Assembly (NCBI GenBank): GCA_937915835.1 | Contig: CALGHA010000097.1 | Span: 1-32,955 of the forward strand | Source of the DNA: an uncultured Fretibacterium sp. | GTDB taxonomy: Bacteria > Synergistota > Synergistia > Synergistales > Aminobacteriaceae | DNA length: 32,955 nt | Reading direction: 5' to 3' | Shown here: positions 7,405 through 15,659 of the stretch, one piece after another | Layout: each line of letters opens with the position of its first letter | Numbering within the stretch: position 1 is the stretch's first letter | Made by a program: the position numbers and the translations under genes | Notes under the pieces: model-generated | Databases searched by the model: none | What the model was told of the DNA's origin: nothing | Seen by the model: only the letters and a program-made list of their open reading frames with translations

Positions 7405-8769
7405 TTACATCTCCTTAGAATTACGTAAAAATTTTGCGCGTTTTATGTATCCTATTAAATATAAACTTCCGCAAATAATTATAGCATTGCTGCCATCACT
7501 CAGAGCTTTTTTGACGGCATTAAACGGTTCGTTAAAGCCTTCGGGGGAATTGGCCCATGTAAAACTTTTCGAGGCACTCACTAAATCTTCGGGCTTAGCG
7601 GCTCTCGTCATGCCTGGAACAGTTGTAGCGTAAAGCGACGGCCTCAAATTCTCACTCAAGAGTTCCAGACATCCCGTGTAATCCTTATCTTTCATAGCCG
7701 CGTAAACTACAGCAAACTTTTTTCCGAGCCATAAACTTTTTACGCTCTCGCATAACTTTTTCACGCCATCGAAATTATGTCCTCCGTCAAGAATTATTAA
7801 CGGCTCACGCGAGATAACTTCAAGTCGTCCGGGCCATTTTGCGTTTAACATTCCCTTTCTGATCGTCTCTTCTGTAATCTTAGGGAATAAATCTTTCACG
7901 AGTGAAATCGCTGACAAAGCAAGCGCGGCATTCTGAACCTGATAATCACCGATTAAGCCCGTCATAACTTCCTTAAGCTCCAAATTCGACGCGTAAAAGT
8001 CAAATATATTCCCGTCCGTAGTAATTCTCACGTTCTCAATTCTCACATTTTCAGGCACAACCAACGGAACAGCCTTAACCCGTGCGCAAAAATCTTTGAA
8101 CATCGGGATTAATGACGCGTCAACCCCGCTAAAACACGCCGGAACATTCTCTTTTACGACCGCAAATTTCTCACCAGCAATGTCCTGCAAAGTCGGGCCT
8201 AAATATTCCATGTGATCCATTGAGATTGAAGCTATGACACTGCAAACAGTTTTTCCCAGCAAGTTCGTAGCGTCAAGCCTTCCTCCGAGTCCGGCCTCAA
8301 TAATCCCAACATCAATATTTTCCCTCTTAGCAAGAACAAACGCGGCGGCAGTGAGAAGCTCAAAGTATGACGGCAGTTCTTCTTGCGGAGCGGGCGGGCG
8401 GGTAATAGATGAGGCTTTGAATTTTTCACCTAATGTTGAGCTTACAAAAATTTTGCTGACAGCTTCATTCGCCGCTTTAATCCATTCTTCCGCGCTTAAC
8501 TCTTCACCTTCAATCAATAATCTTTCGCTTGGACTTGCTAAGTGAGGGCTTGAGTAAAATCCTGTCTTGTAGCCTGACGCACTGAACACTGACGAGATAA
8601 ACGCTCCTGTTGAGCCTTTACCGTTTGTGCCGACGATGTGAATTGCGGGAAAAGAATTTTGCGGATTTCCTAATCTTTCAAGCAAGCGTGAAATTCTTTC
8701 GAGTCCGGGAATTATTTTATTGTTGGAATGAGTGTATAAAATATTTTCTAGCGTGTCAAAATCTTTCAT
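7405..8769 (-). CDS. folC: Folylpolyglutamate/dihydrofolate synthase FolC
   Basis: This is a cytoplasmic Mur-ligase-superfamily enzyme that adds glutamate to (dihydro)folate, and often also joins dihydropteroate to glutamate. It has about 454 residues. The P-loop is HIVGTNGKGSTGAFIS, the central domain has GIIEAGLGGRLDATN and SMDHMEYLGPT, and the C-terminal domain has WPGRLEVISREPLIILDGGHN. The start is the ATG at 8769, nine bases after GGAG. The ATG at 8784 has no ribosome-binding site and abuts a terminator T-tract. The stop is two bases before the licD-like start, which implies translational coupling. The gene sits immediately behind an intrinsic terminator, so it must depend on read-through or an unseen promoter. 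Confidence 0.93.
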   Translation of the reverse strand: MKDFDTLENILYTHSNNKIIPGLERISRLLERLGNPQNSFPAIHIVGTNGKGSTGAFISSVFSASGYKTGFYSSPHLASPSERLLIEGEELSAEEWIKAANEAVSKIFVSSTLGEKFKASSITRPPAPQEELPSYFELLTAAAFVLAKRENIDVGIIEAGLGGRLDATNLLGKTVCSVIASISMDHMEYLGPTLQDIAGEKFAVVKENVPACFSGVDASLIPMFKDFCARVKAVPLVVPENVRIENVRITTDGNIFDFYASNLELKEVMTGLIGDYQVQNAALALSAISLVKDLFPKITEETIRKGMLNAKWPGRLEVISREPLIILDGGHNFDGVKKLCESVKSLWLGKKFAVVYAAMKDKDYTGCLELLSENLRPSLYATTVPGMTRAAKPEDLVSASKSFTWANSPEGFNEPFNAVKKALSDGSNAIIICGSLYLIGYIKRAKFLRNSKEM

Positions 8770-8784
8770 GTTATTTTTCTCCAT

Positions 8785-8817
8785 AAAAAAACGAGCAGGC
8801 CAATTTTCTCCTGCCCG
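8785..8817 (-). terminator. Intrinsic terminator after the SPOR-domain gene
   Basis: On the minus strand CGGGCAGG (8817-8810) pairs with CCTGCTCG (8799-8792), with a single G-U pair, around a ten-base loop. Seven T residues follow directly. It ends the long division operon 18 bases after the SPOR-domain stop, and the T-tract touches the first ATG of folC. Confidence 0.85.
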
Positions 8818-8834
8818 TGTAATTTCTCAAGCTC

Positions 8835-9575
8835 TCATTTCGCCGCCGGAGGAAACGCAAAACTTGACTTATAGCCGAGCTTCTTCATAGCTTCGACAAC
8901 TCGATCTGCCGTAGATTTACCGCCTCCACTGTAAACCCAAACTTTTACGTGCTTCGACGCAGGATTTGAGTAAACTTCTGTATTATAACCAGCTTTCTTG
9001 ATTTTCTTCGCGGCTTCTTGAGCAGCTTGTTTCGTCCCGTAAGCTCCAATTTGAACACGCCATTGCTTCTCTTTCGGCAAACTTGCTGACTTGGCCGGAG
9101 CTGGTGTAACTTTCGCCGTCGTCGTTGATGTTGAGGCTTTCTTCTGAGCTGTTGACGTTGACGGAGCTTTTACGTTCACATCTTTTGCGGGTTGAGCTTG
9201 TGCAAAAGTTTCTGAGACTGACGGCAAAATTTCCTCTGCTGGCTGTGAAAAACTTCCTTCATCTTTATCTTGAACAGACGGCGTAACATTAGCAACAGTA
9301 GGCATTAACTTTTCTTCCTGCTCACGTTCAGCGATTAAAGCCGGAGCGTCTGCATAAGCCCTCGTTGTCGTAACTCCAGGTGAAGTCTTCGTGCCGTTGA
9401 TGAAAAATTGACGACCAGCGATAATTAACAAGCATACAGCCGCAACACTCACAATCGGCAGAACAATATCACCGAACGACGGAAAAATTCCCCTACGCTT
9501 AATTCCCCGATTGAAATCTCGACGCTTCAAACTTGAATTATCTTGCGTTTCTTCTCGTGTACGACGGCTGATCAT
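8835..9575 (-). CDS. SPOR-domain membrane protein
   Basis: This is a bitopic membrane protein of 246 residues. A basic cytoplasmic tail (1-38) is followed by one membrane helix (about 39-58, IVLPIVSVAAVCLLIIAG) and a Ser/Thr/Ala/Pro-rich periplasmic linker (about 65-165). A C-terminal SPOR domain (about 168-243) has WRVQIGAYGTKQAAQEAAKK and AGYNTEVYSNP. SPOR domains bind denuded septal glycan strands, so a role at the septum is expected. The gene overlaps the 3' end of ftsZ by 38 bases, with GAGGAG eight bases before the ATG, so it is co-translated with ftsZ. It resembles FtsN or DamX only in architecture, and I would not give it either name. Confidence 0.85.
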   Translation of the reverse strand: MISRRTREETQDNSSLKRRDFNRGIKRRGIFPSFGDIVLPIVSVAAVCLLIIAGRQFFINGTKTSPGVTTTRAYADAPALIAEREQEEKLMPTVANVTPSVQDKDEGSFSQPAEEILPSVSETFAQAQPAKDVNVKAPSTSTAQKKASTSTTTAKVTPAPAKSASLPKEKQWRVQIGAYGTKQAAQEAAKKIKKAGYNTEVYSNPASKHVKVWVYSGGGKSTADRVVEAMKKLGYKSSFAFPPAAK

Positions 9576-10818
9576 AAATATTACTCCTCGATCTCGAAAA
9601 TGCGGTCTGGGCTTCGTCAGCTTGTGTCAATCTGGCTTCCTCAAGGCTCGCCTGCTGTTGCATACTCTGTTTAGCCTTGTATATGTCAATAATAGATCTT
9701 CTCGGCGGCATCGCAGTTTGCTGGACTTGAGGCTGAGGCTCAGGAATTGTAATTTGCGGCTGAACTGGAATTCTTCGGCCTGCTGCTACTTTCGTTTCCC
9801 TGTCGATAATAACAGGCTCTTCACGGCGAATAATATGCGTCGAATCCTCAGGGAATGTCGCAATCAACGTAACGTGAACTTTCTCGCCTAAGCTCTCGTC
9901 AATAACATGTCCCCAGATAACTTGAGCGTCAGGGTCAGCAGTCTCCTCAATAATTTTCGCGGCATCTGACATTTCCGTTAAAAGTATCTCGGCTCCGGTC
10001 GTAACGTTAAGCAAAATTCCTTTAGCGCCAGTAACTGGGAACGTCATCAAAGGTGAAGTTATTGCGCTCTTTGCGGCTTTCATGGCTCTGTCCTCGCCTT
10101 CTCCTTCTCCCATTCCCATGATGGCCGTGCCTGCTCCGGTTAAGATTGCTTTGATGTCGGCGAAGTCAAGATTAATGAAGCCCGATTTCGTGATTAAGTC
10201 CGTAACTCCTTGAACAGCTTGACGCAAAACTTCATCAACTTTCTTGTAAGCGTCGACAATCTTTAATTTTCCGCCGTTCTCCATATCGAGCAATTTATCA
10301 TTCTCGACGATTAATAACGCGTCAACGTTCTTCTTCAAGTCCTCAATTCCGAGCTCAGCCGTCCGCATACGTTTACCCATCTCAAAGCCGAATGGTTTAG
10401 TTACGACACCTACAACAAGAACGCCCATATCCTTAGCGGCTCCAGCAATAACCGGCGCAGCTCCCGTACCTGTTCCGCCGCCCATTCCGGCAGTAACGAA
10501 CAACATATCAGCTCCGGTGATGTACTCTTTAATCTTGTCAATGCTTTCTTTTGCCGCGTTCGTTCCAACTTGGGGATTTGCCCCTGCTCCAAGCCCGCGA
10601 GTGAGAGCTTCTCCGAGTATAATTTTATTGGGGGCCTGGTTCATCGCTAATGCTCGTGCATCTGTATTAGCCGCAACAAAGTCTACACCCTGAACGTTGG
10701 ATTCTATTATGTGGTTAAGGGCATTTCCTCCGCCTCCGCCTACACCAAAGACGACAATTTTCTCGTTTTGACGGACTTCGTTGTTATTAGTGAGCTTGAA
10801 TAATTGATCTTGGTTCAT
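9538..10818 (-). CDS. ftsZ: Cell division protein FtsZ
   Basis: This is the tubulin-like GTPase that forms the Z-ring at midcell, 426 residues. The GTP-binding region VVFGVGGGGGNALNH and the tubulin signature GGGTGTG (113-119) are intact. So is the T7 synergy loop NLDFADI (216-222), which supplies the catalytic aspartate. The globular core ends near residue 325. A Gln/Pro-rich linker follows, and then a C-terminal peptide ending YDQPSYTRRNAR, likely the tail that binds FtsA. GAGGAGG precedes the ATG by about 11 bases. The order ftsQ-like, ftsA, ftsZ is the classic one. The 3' end overlaps the SPOR-domain gene. Confidence 0.98.
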   Translation of the reverse strand: MNQDQLFKLTNNNEVRQNEKIVVFGVGGGGGNALNHIIESNVQGVDFVAANTDARALAMNQAPNKIILGEALTRGLGAGANPQVGTNAAKESIDKIKEYITGADMLFVTAGMGGGTGTGAAPVIAGAAKDMGVLVVGVVTKPFGFEMGKRMRTAELGIEDLKKNVDALLIVENDKLLDMENGGKLKIVDAYKKVDEVLRQAVQGVTDLITKSGFINLDFADIKAILTGAGTAIMGMGEGEGEDRAMKAAKSAITSPLMTFPVTGAKGILLNVTTGAEILLTEMSDAAKIIEETADPDAQVIWGHVIDESLGEKVHVTLIATFPEDSTHIIRREEPVIIDRETKVAAGRRIPVQPQITIPEPQPQVQQTAMPPRRSIIDIYKAKQSMQQQASLEEARLTQADEAQTAFSRSRSNIYDQPSYTRRNAR

Positions 10819-10876
10819 TTAATATATCTCCTCCTCAACTGAAATTTTATGTGATTTTTGCGGCTATGACAAGATT

Positions 10877-12337
10877 TTAGAACGCTTCCTTGAACAAGTC
10901 CGTAATCTTCGTAAGAATATCCTTGAATGTCCTGCGAGGATTGTCGTCATTCCGGGAATTATCATCATCGTATTCGTCCTCGTCTTCTTCATTCGGGCGA
11001 TTATTGCTTTTGCGCCGACCGAAAAAACCTCCTCGCTGTTCAGGCTCCGGCTCATCATCAGGGTAATCATCATCGTCATTATCCCCAAGTTCCGCGTTAC
11101 GTTCACGCTCCCGGCGTTCTTGACTTCTCTGCTCCTGACGCTCACGCATCTCCGAACGACTTGACAGGCCCGGCAATGGCTGGTCTGACTCCATGAATAA
11201 ATATGGGTCGCGTTCTGTTGCAACGTAATACTTAAGTATACCGGCAGCACTGACAAACGAAGGATTATCAAGTCCTCGCGGCATCTTGTAAACCGGCTCA
11301 ATGACTTTACGAACGGGCATTTGCATAATGTTTTGGAGAACTTCATCAAGGCCCGGCATATCTGAGACACCACCGGATAAAATTATTCCATTGGGAAAAC
11401 TCTGAGGGGTGCACTCGGCCAATGCATCATGAACCTGAACGCCGAAAAGCTCCTCAATTCGTGCGACGATAATGTCATAGGCAAATTCTAAGTCTATTCC
11501 TTCACGTCTCAGAACTTCCTCAGGAGCTGTGAAAATTCGCTTCTTTAAGTGTTCAGCGTCAGCGAGAGAAATTCTCAATAACATAGCTAAGTCATTCTTG
11601 ATGTGATCTCCGCCGATCGGAATACTTATAACTCGAAATGCTCGGCCGCCTCTATATAAAACTATTCCCGTTGTTCCGCCGCCGACACAGATAGAAATAC
11701 AGCCGGATCTCATTTCCTCTTCGTATAATGCTCCAAGCGACGCGGCTAAAGGTTTTAATAAAAGCCCTCGAATTTCAAGCCCTGCAGCTCTCACACAGTT
11801 TATTACGTTTTGAATATGCGTCATCGGAACTGAAACAGTCTGAAGCCATAAATCTAATTGGTTGCCGTTCATGTTCAAAGGCTCATCAACGGGCCGTCCG
11901 TCGAGTTCATAACTTGTCGGGATCATGTGAAGCGGGTACATGCTGCTTCTAAGTGCTAAATCTCGTCGTGCTCGGTCAATTGCTCGGTCAATATCATTAG
12001 GCTCAACTGAACGAGAATCACGATCTCCAAGCGTAACCATTCCATGAGAAGTTTTACTTTCTATTCCGTCTGCATTGAAAGCTACGATTACATTGCTTAA
12101 TCTTTTAGCGGGTATGCCGGTTATGCTCTGTGCCTCAGCGAAGGCTTCTTCGACTGACTGCCTTGCGTCCTGGTGGCTTACGATGATGCCCTTAGAAATT
12201 CCGTTTGACGGAGCATTACCAAAACCGATGATATGCACGGAATCAGGATAACGGGGATCTTTTTCCGCTACTATCATCGATATTTTCGTTGTACCCATAC
12301 TAAGCCCCACTAGAAGGCTGTCAGATTTTCCCGGCAT
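10877..12337 (-). CDS. ftsA: Cell division protein FtsA, atypical phosphate loops and acidic tail
   Basis: This is an actin-like protein that tethers FtsZ to the membrane, 486 residues. The adenosine motif IILSGGVSDMPGLDEVL and the general FtsA fold are clear. A C-terminal amphipathic helix, TFKDILTKITDLFKEAF, should bind the membrane. Two conserved aspartates are missing. Phosphate-1 reads VGLSMGTTKI where VGLDIGTSKV is usual (Ser13), and phosphate-2 reads ICVGGGTTG where IDIGGGTTD is usual. ATP hydrolysis may be weak or absent, although binding is possible. An extra charged segment of about 80 residues (roughly 390-468) rich in Arg, Glu and Asp separates the core from the membrane helix. 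The ribosome-binding site is weak (GAAGGG, 13 bases out). The gene lies 58 bases before ftsZ. Confidence 0.95.
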   Translation of the reverse strand: MPGKSDSLLVGLSMGTTKISMIVAEKDPRYPDSVHIIGFGNAPSNGISKGIIVSHQDARQSVEEAFAEAQSITGIPAKRLSNVIVAFNADGIESKTSHGMVTLGDRDSRSVEPNDIDRAIDRARRDLALRSSMYPLHMIPTSYELDGRPVDEPLNMNGNQLDLWLQTVSVPMTHIQNVINCVRAAGLEIRGLLLKPLAASLGALYEEEMRSGCISICVGGGTTGIVLYRGGRAFRVISIPIGGDHIKNDLAMLLRISLADAEHLKKRIFTAPEEVLRREGIDLEFAYDIIVARIEELFGVQVHDALAECTPQSFPNGIILSGGVSDMPGLDEVLQNIMQMPVRKVIEPVYKMPRGLDNPSFVSAAGILKYYVATERDPYLFMESDQPLPGLSSRSEMRERQEQRSQERRERERNAELGDNDDDDYPDDEPEPEQRGGFFGRRKSNNRPNEEDEDEYDDDNSRNDDNPRRTFKDILTKITDLFKEAF

Positions 12338-12418
12338 TCTTTTTTCCGTTCCCTTCTTTACAATCTTGTATTTTTTATCCAGATATGAGAATTAATTTCC
12401 CGAACTCTCACACTGAAA

Positions 12419-13186
12419 CTATAATTTGCGTAAAAATATTTTGTTCTCATAAGTCGCGTCAATAACACGGTTTCCGCCTTCCTGAACTGCCCTCTCAAAG
12501 ACTTCTTGAATAGAAGCTCCGATCCTTTGACCGGGATATTTATCCGGCTGTACTAGCAATTCTATTCTCTGTGTTCCGTTCATGAGCTGAAGCCTAAATA
12601 AATTCATTCCCTCTCTTCGTTCCCAGACTAATTCGTTCACCAAGTCAAACCATCTGTATTGCCTGAAGTCGTCAAGAAACGATGCAATGACTTCCGTTGA
12701 GAGCGGCGACCTGAATACTCCGGACATCGGGGCATTAACGTTCTCGTCGTCGGGCAAATTACCTTGATCCGGAACTTTCCAGACTAAGCGGCCTGCTTCG
12801 TCCTCGTTGGGTCTTCCTGGTTCGGAGAGCCACATAAAGCCGTCGCGTGAGATACACCAGATTTTTCCTCGCCAGTCAACTTTTACCCATGCTTGAAGCC
12901 ACTCAATTATAGTCGTAAAATTTCCCAGTCCGCTCATTCGCGTTTTAACTTTCACGGGCATATCACGTTCGAGAAAGTCTCGCATTGCTTCCTTGTCGCT
13001 CAAGAAATACGGCCAAAAAGTTAAGCATCTCTTAGGAAAAACTTCCCATAATCTACGCTCTAAAACCTGAGACTGAGCTTCAATCTTGTAATTACTCAGT
13101 GCGAAACGATATTTAGATTCAACTATGCAGAGAATACAGCCCGCAATCAACGCCAGCAATCGTAATCTCCTCTTGAAGCGGTGCAC
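12419..13186 (-). CDS. ftsQ: FtsQ/DivIB-like divisome protein, divergent
   Basis: This is a single-pass membrane protein of 255 residues. A basic N-terminus (MHRFKRRLR) is followed by one hydrophobic helix (about 9-24) and a periplasmic part. No close motif match is visible. However, WLQAWVKVDWRGKIWCISRDG resembles the beta-strand region of FtsQ, and the C-terminal NRVIDATYENKIFLRKL resembles the terminal IDLRY strand of FtsQ. Position supports the call: it lies between murB and ftsA, where ftsQ stands in most dcw clusters. The GTG at 13186 lacks a clear ribosome-binding site. A TTG at 13159 has GAGGAG seven bases ahead, but would remove the basic tail. I take it as a diverged FtsQ that would link FtsZ-ring proteins to septal synthesis. 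Confidence 0.75.
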   Translation of the reverse strand: MHRFKRRLRLLALIAGCILCIVESKYRFALSNYKIEAQSQVLERRLWEVFPKRCLTFWPYFLSDKEAMRDFLERDMPVKVKTRMSGLGNFTTIIEWLQAWVKVDWRGKIWCISRDGFMWLSEPGRPNEDEAGRLVWKVPDQGNLPDDENVNAPMSGVFRSPLSTEVIASFLDDFRQYRWFDLVNELVWERREGMNLFRLQLMNGTQRIELLVQPDKYPGQRIGASIQEVFERAVQEGGNRVIDATYENKIFLRKL

Positions 13187-13195
13187 AGCAAACCA

Positions 13196-14101
13196 CTATA
13201 CGCATTCACACGGGCACATAATTTTTATTTCCGGCTCAAGTTTAATCCCCGTGCTGTCATATACTCTTTGAGCGCAAATCTTTATCAGCTCTAACACATC
13301 CGAGCTTGAGGCATGTCCGCGATTTAATATAAAATTTGCATGAACGTCAGAAACGAAAGCGTCACCGATTGACAAATTTTTACATCCGCATTCATCTAAT
13401 AATTTTCCAGCTGAATTTCCCTCAGGATTCTTGAACGTGCATCCGGCATTATGTAATCCATGAGGCTGAGAGCCGCGCCGAAGCAAATAATTTTCTAACA
13501 CTTCGTTATCTTTGGGCTTTATTGTCCTGAAAGTCATTCGAGCACATACGATTATTCTTTTACCGTCGGAGAGTGAGCATTTCCTATATCCGTAATCTAT
13601 TTCGTTGTTTTGCCACGTTTTTATCGTACCGTCTTTTTCTATAGCGACGACATCGTCAGCGAGTTCACAAATTCCACGTCCTCCAGCTCCGGCGTTTCCG
13701 ATTAGAGCTCCGCCGATTGTTCCAGGAATTCCCGCCGCGAACTCAAGCCCGGCTAAATTTCTCTCGCGAAGTTCCTTCATGAGTTTAGAAAGCAGGAAGC
13801 CCGCATCAACATCAGCGGTCAAATTAGTTCGCCAGTCAATATTTTTCAGGTTCCGTGTGGAAATTACGACACCTTTAACAAGGCCATCAGGAAAAAGAAC
13901 ATTACTTCCACCCCCTAGAACGTAGACAGGACAACCTTCTTTCAGAAGCCGAATAAACAACTTCCTCATGCTCTCAATTGATGAAGGGGACACAAAAAAC
14001 TCCGCATTGCCTCCGACATGAAGCGTACACAACGGAGCTAACGGCCAATTTCGTTTTATCTCTATATCCGGCAAAGCAGCAAGCAAATTATCAATTAACA
14101 T
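13196..14101 (-). CDS. murB: UDP-N-acetylenolpyruvoylglucosamine reductase MurB
   Basis: This is the FAD- and NADPH-dependent enzyme that makes UDP-MurNAc in the cytoplasm, 301 residues. FAD-binding segments VLGGGSNVLFPDG (61-73) and FAAGIPGTIGGALIGNAGAGG (121-141) are intact, as is YGYRKC (170-175). The proton donor position, serine in the E. coli enzyme, is Cys221 here (HNAGCTFKNPEG). The C-terminal catalytic glutamate is in KLEPEI (287-292). The protein ends in a Cys-rich tail (MCPCECV). The ATG overlaps the TAA of a tiny ATG-AAT-GCG-TAA frame, and only a weak AGGA lies upstream. It is 45 bases behind murC and 9 bases ahead of the ftsQ-like gene. Confidence 0.96.
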   Translation of the reverse strand: MLIDNLLAALPDIEIKRNWPLAPLCTLHVGGNAEFFVSPSSIESMRKLFIRLLKEGCPVYVLGGGSNVLFPDGLVKGVVISTRNLKNIDWRTNLTADVDAGFLLSKLMKELRERNLAGLEFAAGIPGTIGGALIGNAGAGGRGICELADDVVAIEKDGTIKTWQNNEIDYGYRKCSLSDGKRIIVCARMTFRTIKPKDNEVLENYLLRRGSQPHGLHNAGCTFKNPEGNSAGKLLDECGCKNLSIGDAFVSDVHANFILNRGHASSSDVLELIKICAQRVYDSTGIKLEPEIKIMCPCECV

Positions 14102-14146
14102 TACGCATTCATTTTTTCCTGATAAATTTTTCGTAATTATAACCTA

Positions 14147-15511
14147 TCAATTAAATTTTTCACGCAAAATCTTTTCGCCCAACTCATAAACATTACCGGC
14201 TCCCATTGTCAATAATAAATCTCCGGCTCGCAATAAACTCTTCAAAATTTCGTCAGCGTCGTCAAAGTTAACTTGAGTGATTTTTTTCGCGGCATTCTTG
14301 ATAATTTCGTCTGATGAGCTATGAGATAATTCTTTTTCTCCAGCAGAATAAACGGGCAGTAAAAATATTTCGTCGGCTATGCTTAAGGCTTGAGCAATCT
14401 GGGGTGCGAACTGGGCAGTACGTGAAAATCTATGAGGCTGATAGACTACAACAATTCTTCGTTCGGGGTAAATATTTTTGACGGCGTTCAAAGTTGCTTG
14501 AATTTCCGAAGGATGATGAGCATAATCGTCCATCACTAAAATATTATCGCTGGTTTCACCTTTCACTTGCATTCTTCGTTCGGAGCCGTGAAAAGTCTTC
14601 AAGATTTCTGCGCTGGTCTCAAAACTTATTCCGGATAAATCAGCCGCTGAGATTGCCGCAAGCGAGTTCAAGATATTGTGTTCACCTGAAACTTGAAGCT
14701 CAAGAGTTCCGACAAATTGGCCGTTATGTGAGACTTTGCAGGTTGAGCCGCCGCCGTGAGAAAATTTTATGTCATAAGCTCCCCAGTCGTAATTTTTCCC
14801 GAAGCCGTAACGTATGATTTTCCCTCTTGATTTGTCGCATTTCTCAAGGACTTTTTGTGTGCCCTCGTCCTCAGCACAGATGATTAGAGTTCCGTCCTGT
14901 TTTCGGCCGTCAACAAAGCGAGTGAAAGCGTTGATTACGTCGTCTCGTGTCGGGTAATGGTCGACGTGGTCCCAATCGGCATTAGTGATTATCGCAATTT
15001 CCGGATGGAATAACTCAAAACTTCCGTCGCTCTCGTCGAGTTCAGCGATAAAATATTTTCCCTTGCCTGATACTGCGTTGCTTCCGATGTCCGGGACATT
15101 CGCGCCAATATAAACAGTCGGGTCAAAGTTAGCTCGTAAAAATATTAATCCTGTCATTGATGAAGTCGTCGTTTTTCCGTGTGCTCCTGCAATTCCAATT
15201 CCAGAATATTTATTGAAGAGTGAGCTTAAGGTTTGAGCTCGTGAGAGAATTTTTATCCCGTTTCGTTCTGCCTGTTTGACTTCCTCGTTGTCGTGATGAA
15301 CTGCTGAGCTGAGAATTAATGCGTCAGGTTTGAACTCGTCTATGTGTTCTCGTGAGTGGCCAATTTTGAAGGGGATTGTGTCTAAGTCATAATGAGGTTC
15401 ATGCAAATCACAGCCGGTTACTTCCAAGCCATGAGCGTGTAACAATTTCGCGAGCGCACTCATTCCAGCTCCTCCAATGCCCATGAGGTGAACGCGCTGA
15501 ATGTTATTCAA
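14147..15511 (-). CDS. murC: UDP-N-acetylmuramate--L-alanine ligase MurC
   Basis: This is the cytoplasmic Mur ligase that adds the first L-alanine to UDP-MurNAc with ATP, 454 residues. The N-terminal nucleotide-sugar loop is HLMGIGGAGMSALA, the P-loop is GAHGKTTTSSM, the central domain carries NADWDHVDHYPT, and the C-terminal domain has DDYAHHPSEIQAT and YQPHRFSRT. All domains are complete. The start is TTG, eight bases after AGGAG; no better ATG is available upstream of the conserved loop. The 148-base gap before it holds a weak hairpin that may end the ftsK transcript, so murC could have its own promoter, but I found no convincing one. Confidence 0.97.
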   Translation of the reverse strand: MNNIQRVHLMGIGGAGMSALAKLLHAHGLEVTGCDLHEPHYDLDTIPFKIGHSREHIDEFKPDALILSSAVHHDNEEVKQAERNGIKILSRAQTLSSLFNKYSGIGIAGAHGKTTTSSMTGLIFLRANFDPTVYIGANVPDIGSNAVSGKGKYFIAELDESDGSFELFHPEIAIITNADWDHVDHYPTRDDVINAFTRFVDGRKQDGTLIICAEDEGTQKVLEKCDKSRGKIIRYGFGKNYDWGAYDIKFSHGGGSTCKVSHNGQFVGTLELQVSGEHNILNSLAAISAADLSGISFETSAEILKTFHGSERRMQVKGETSDNILVMDDYAHHPSEIQATLNAVKNIYPERRIVVVYQPHRFSRTAQFAPQIAQALSIADEIFLLPVYSAGEKELSHSSSDEIIKNAAKKITQVNFDDADEILKSLLRAGDLLLTMGAGNVYELGEKILREKFN

Positions 15512-15612
15512 TTATTTCACTCCTATAAAAATTTATGGTTAAGAAAATAATATTTTAGCATGTACGAAATTTTAGATTGGTCACGTGAAACGCTAGCTGA
15601 TATATAATCGAC

Positions 15613-15640
15613 AAAATTTTCTCACTCACCCATGAGAAAA
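15613..15640 (-). terminator. Weak hairpin after the FtsK-like gene
   Basis: On the minus strand TTTTCTCA (15640-15633) and TGAGAAAA (15624-15617) form a perfect 8-bp AU-rich stem around an eight-base loop, followed by TTTTG. Low GC makes it a poor terminator. It may attenuate transcription between the FtsK-like gene and murC. Confidence 0.35.
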
Positions 15641-15659
15641 CTGCATGAAACGTAACATG

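Noticed and set aside
10864..11373. Long open frame (169 codons) on the minus strand inside ftsA
   Set aside because: It is an alternate frame of the charged, repetitive ftsA tail. The product is Arg/Ser/Leu-rich with no start signal, and ftsA is clearly the coding frame.
14100..14115. Leader mini-ORF (ATG AAT GCG TAA) overlapping the murB start
   Set aside because: Three codons with only a weak AGGA upstream may arise by chance. Not enough evidence to claim regulation.
15512..15612. Promoter for murC in the gap after the FtsK-like gene
   Set aside because: Several TATATA- and TAAAAT-like strings occur, but none has a matching -35 at 16-18 bases. A TCACGTGA palindrome is present without a known partner.
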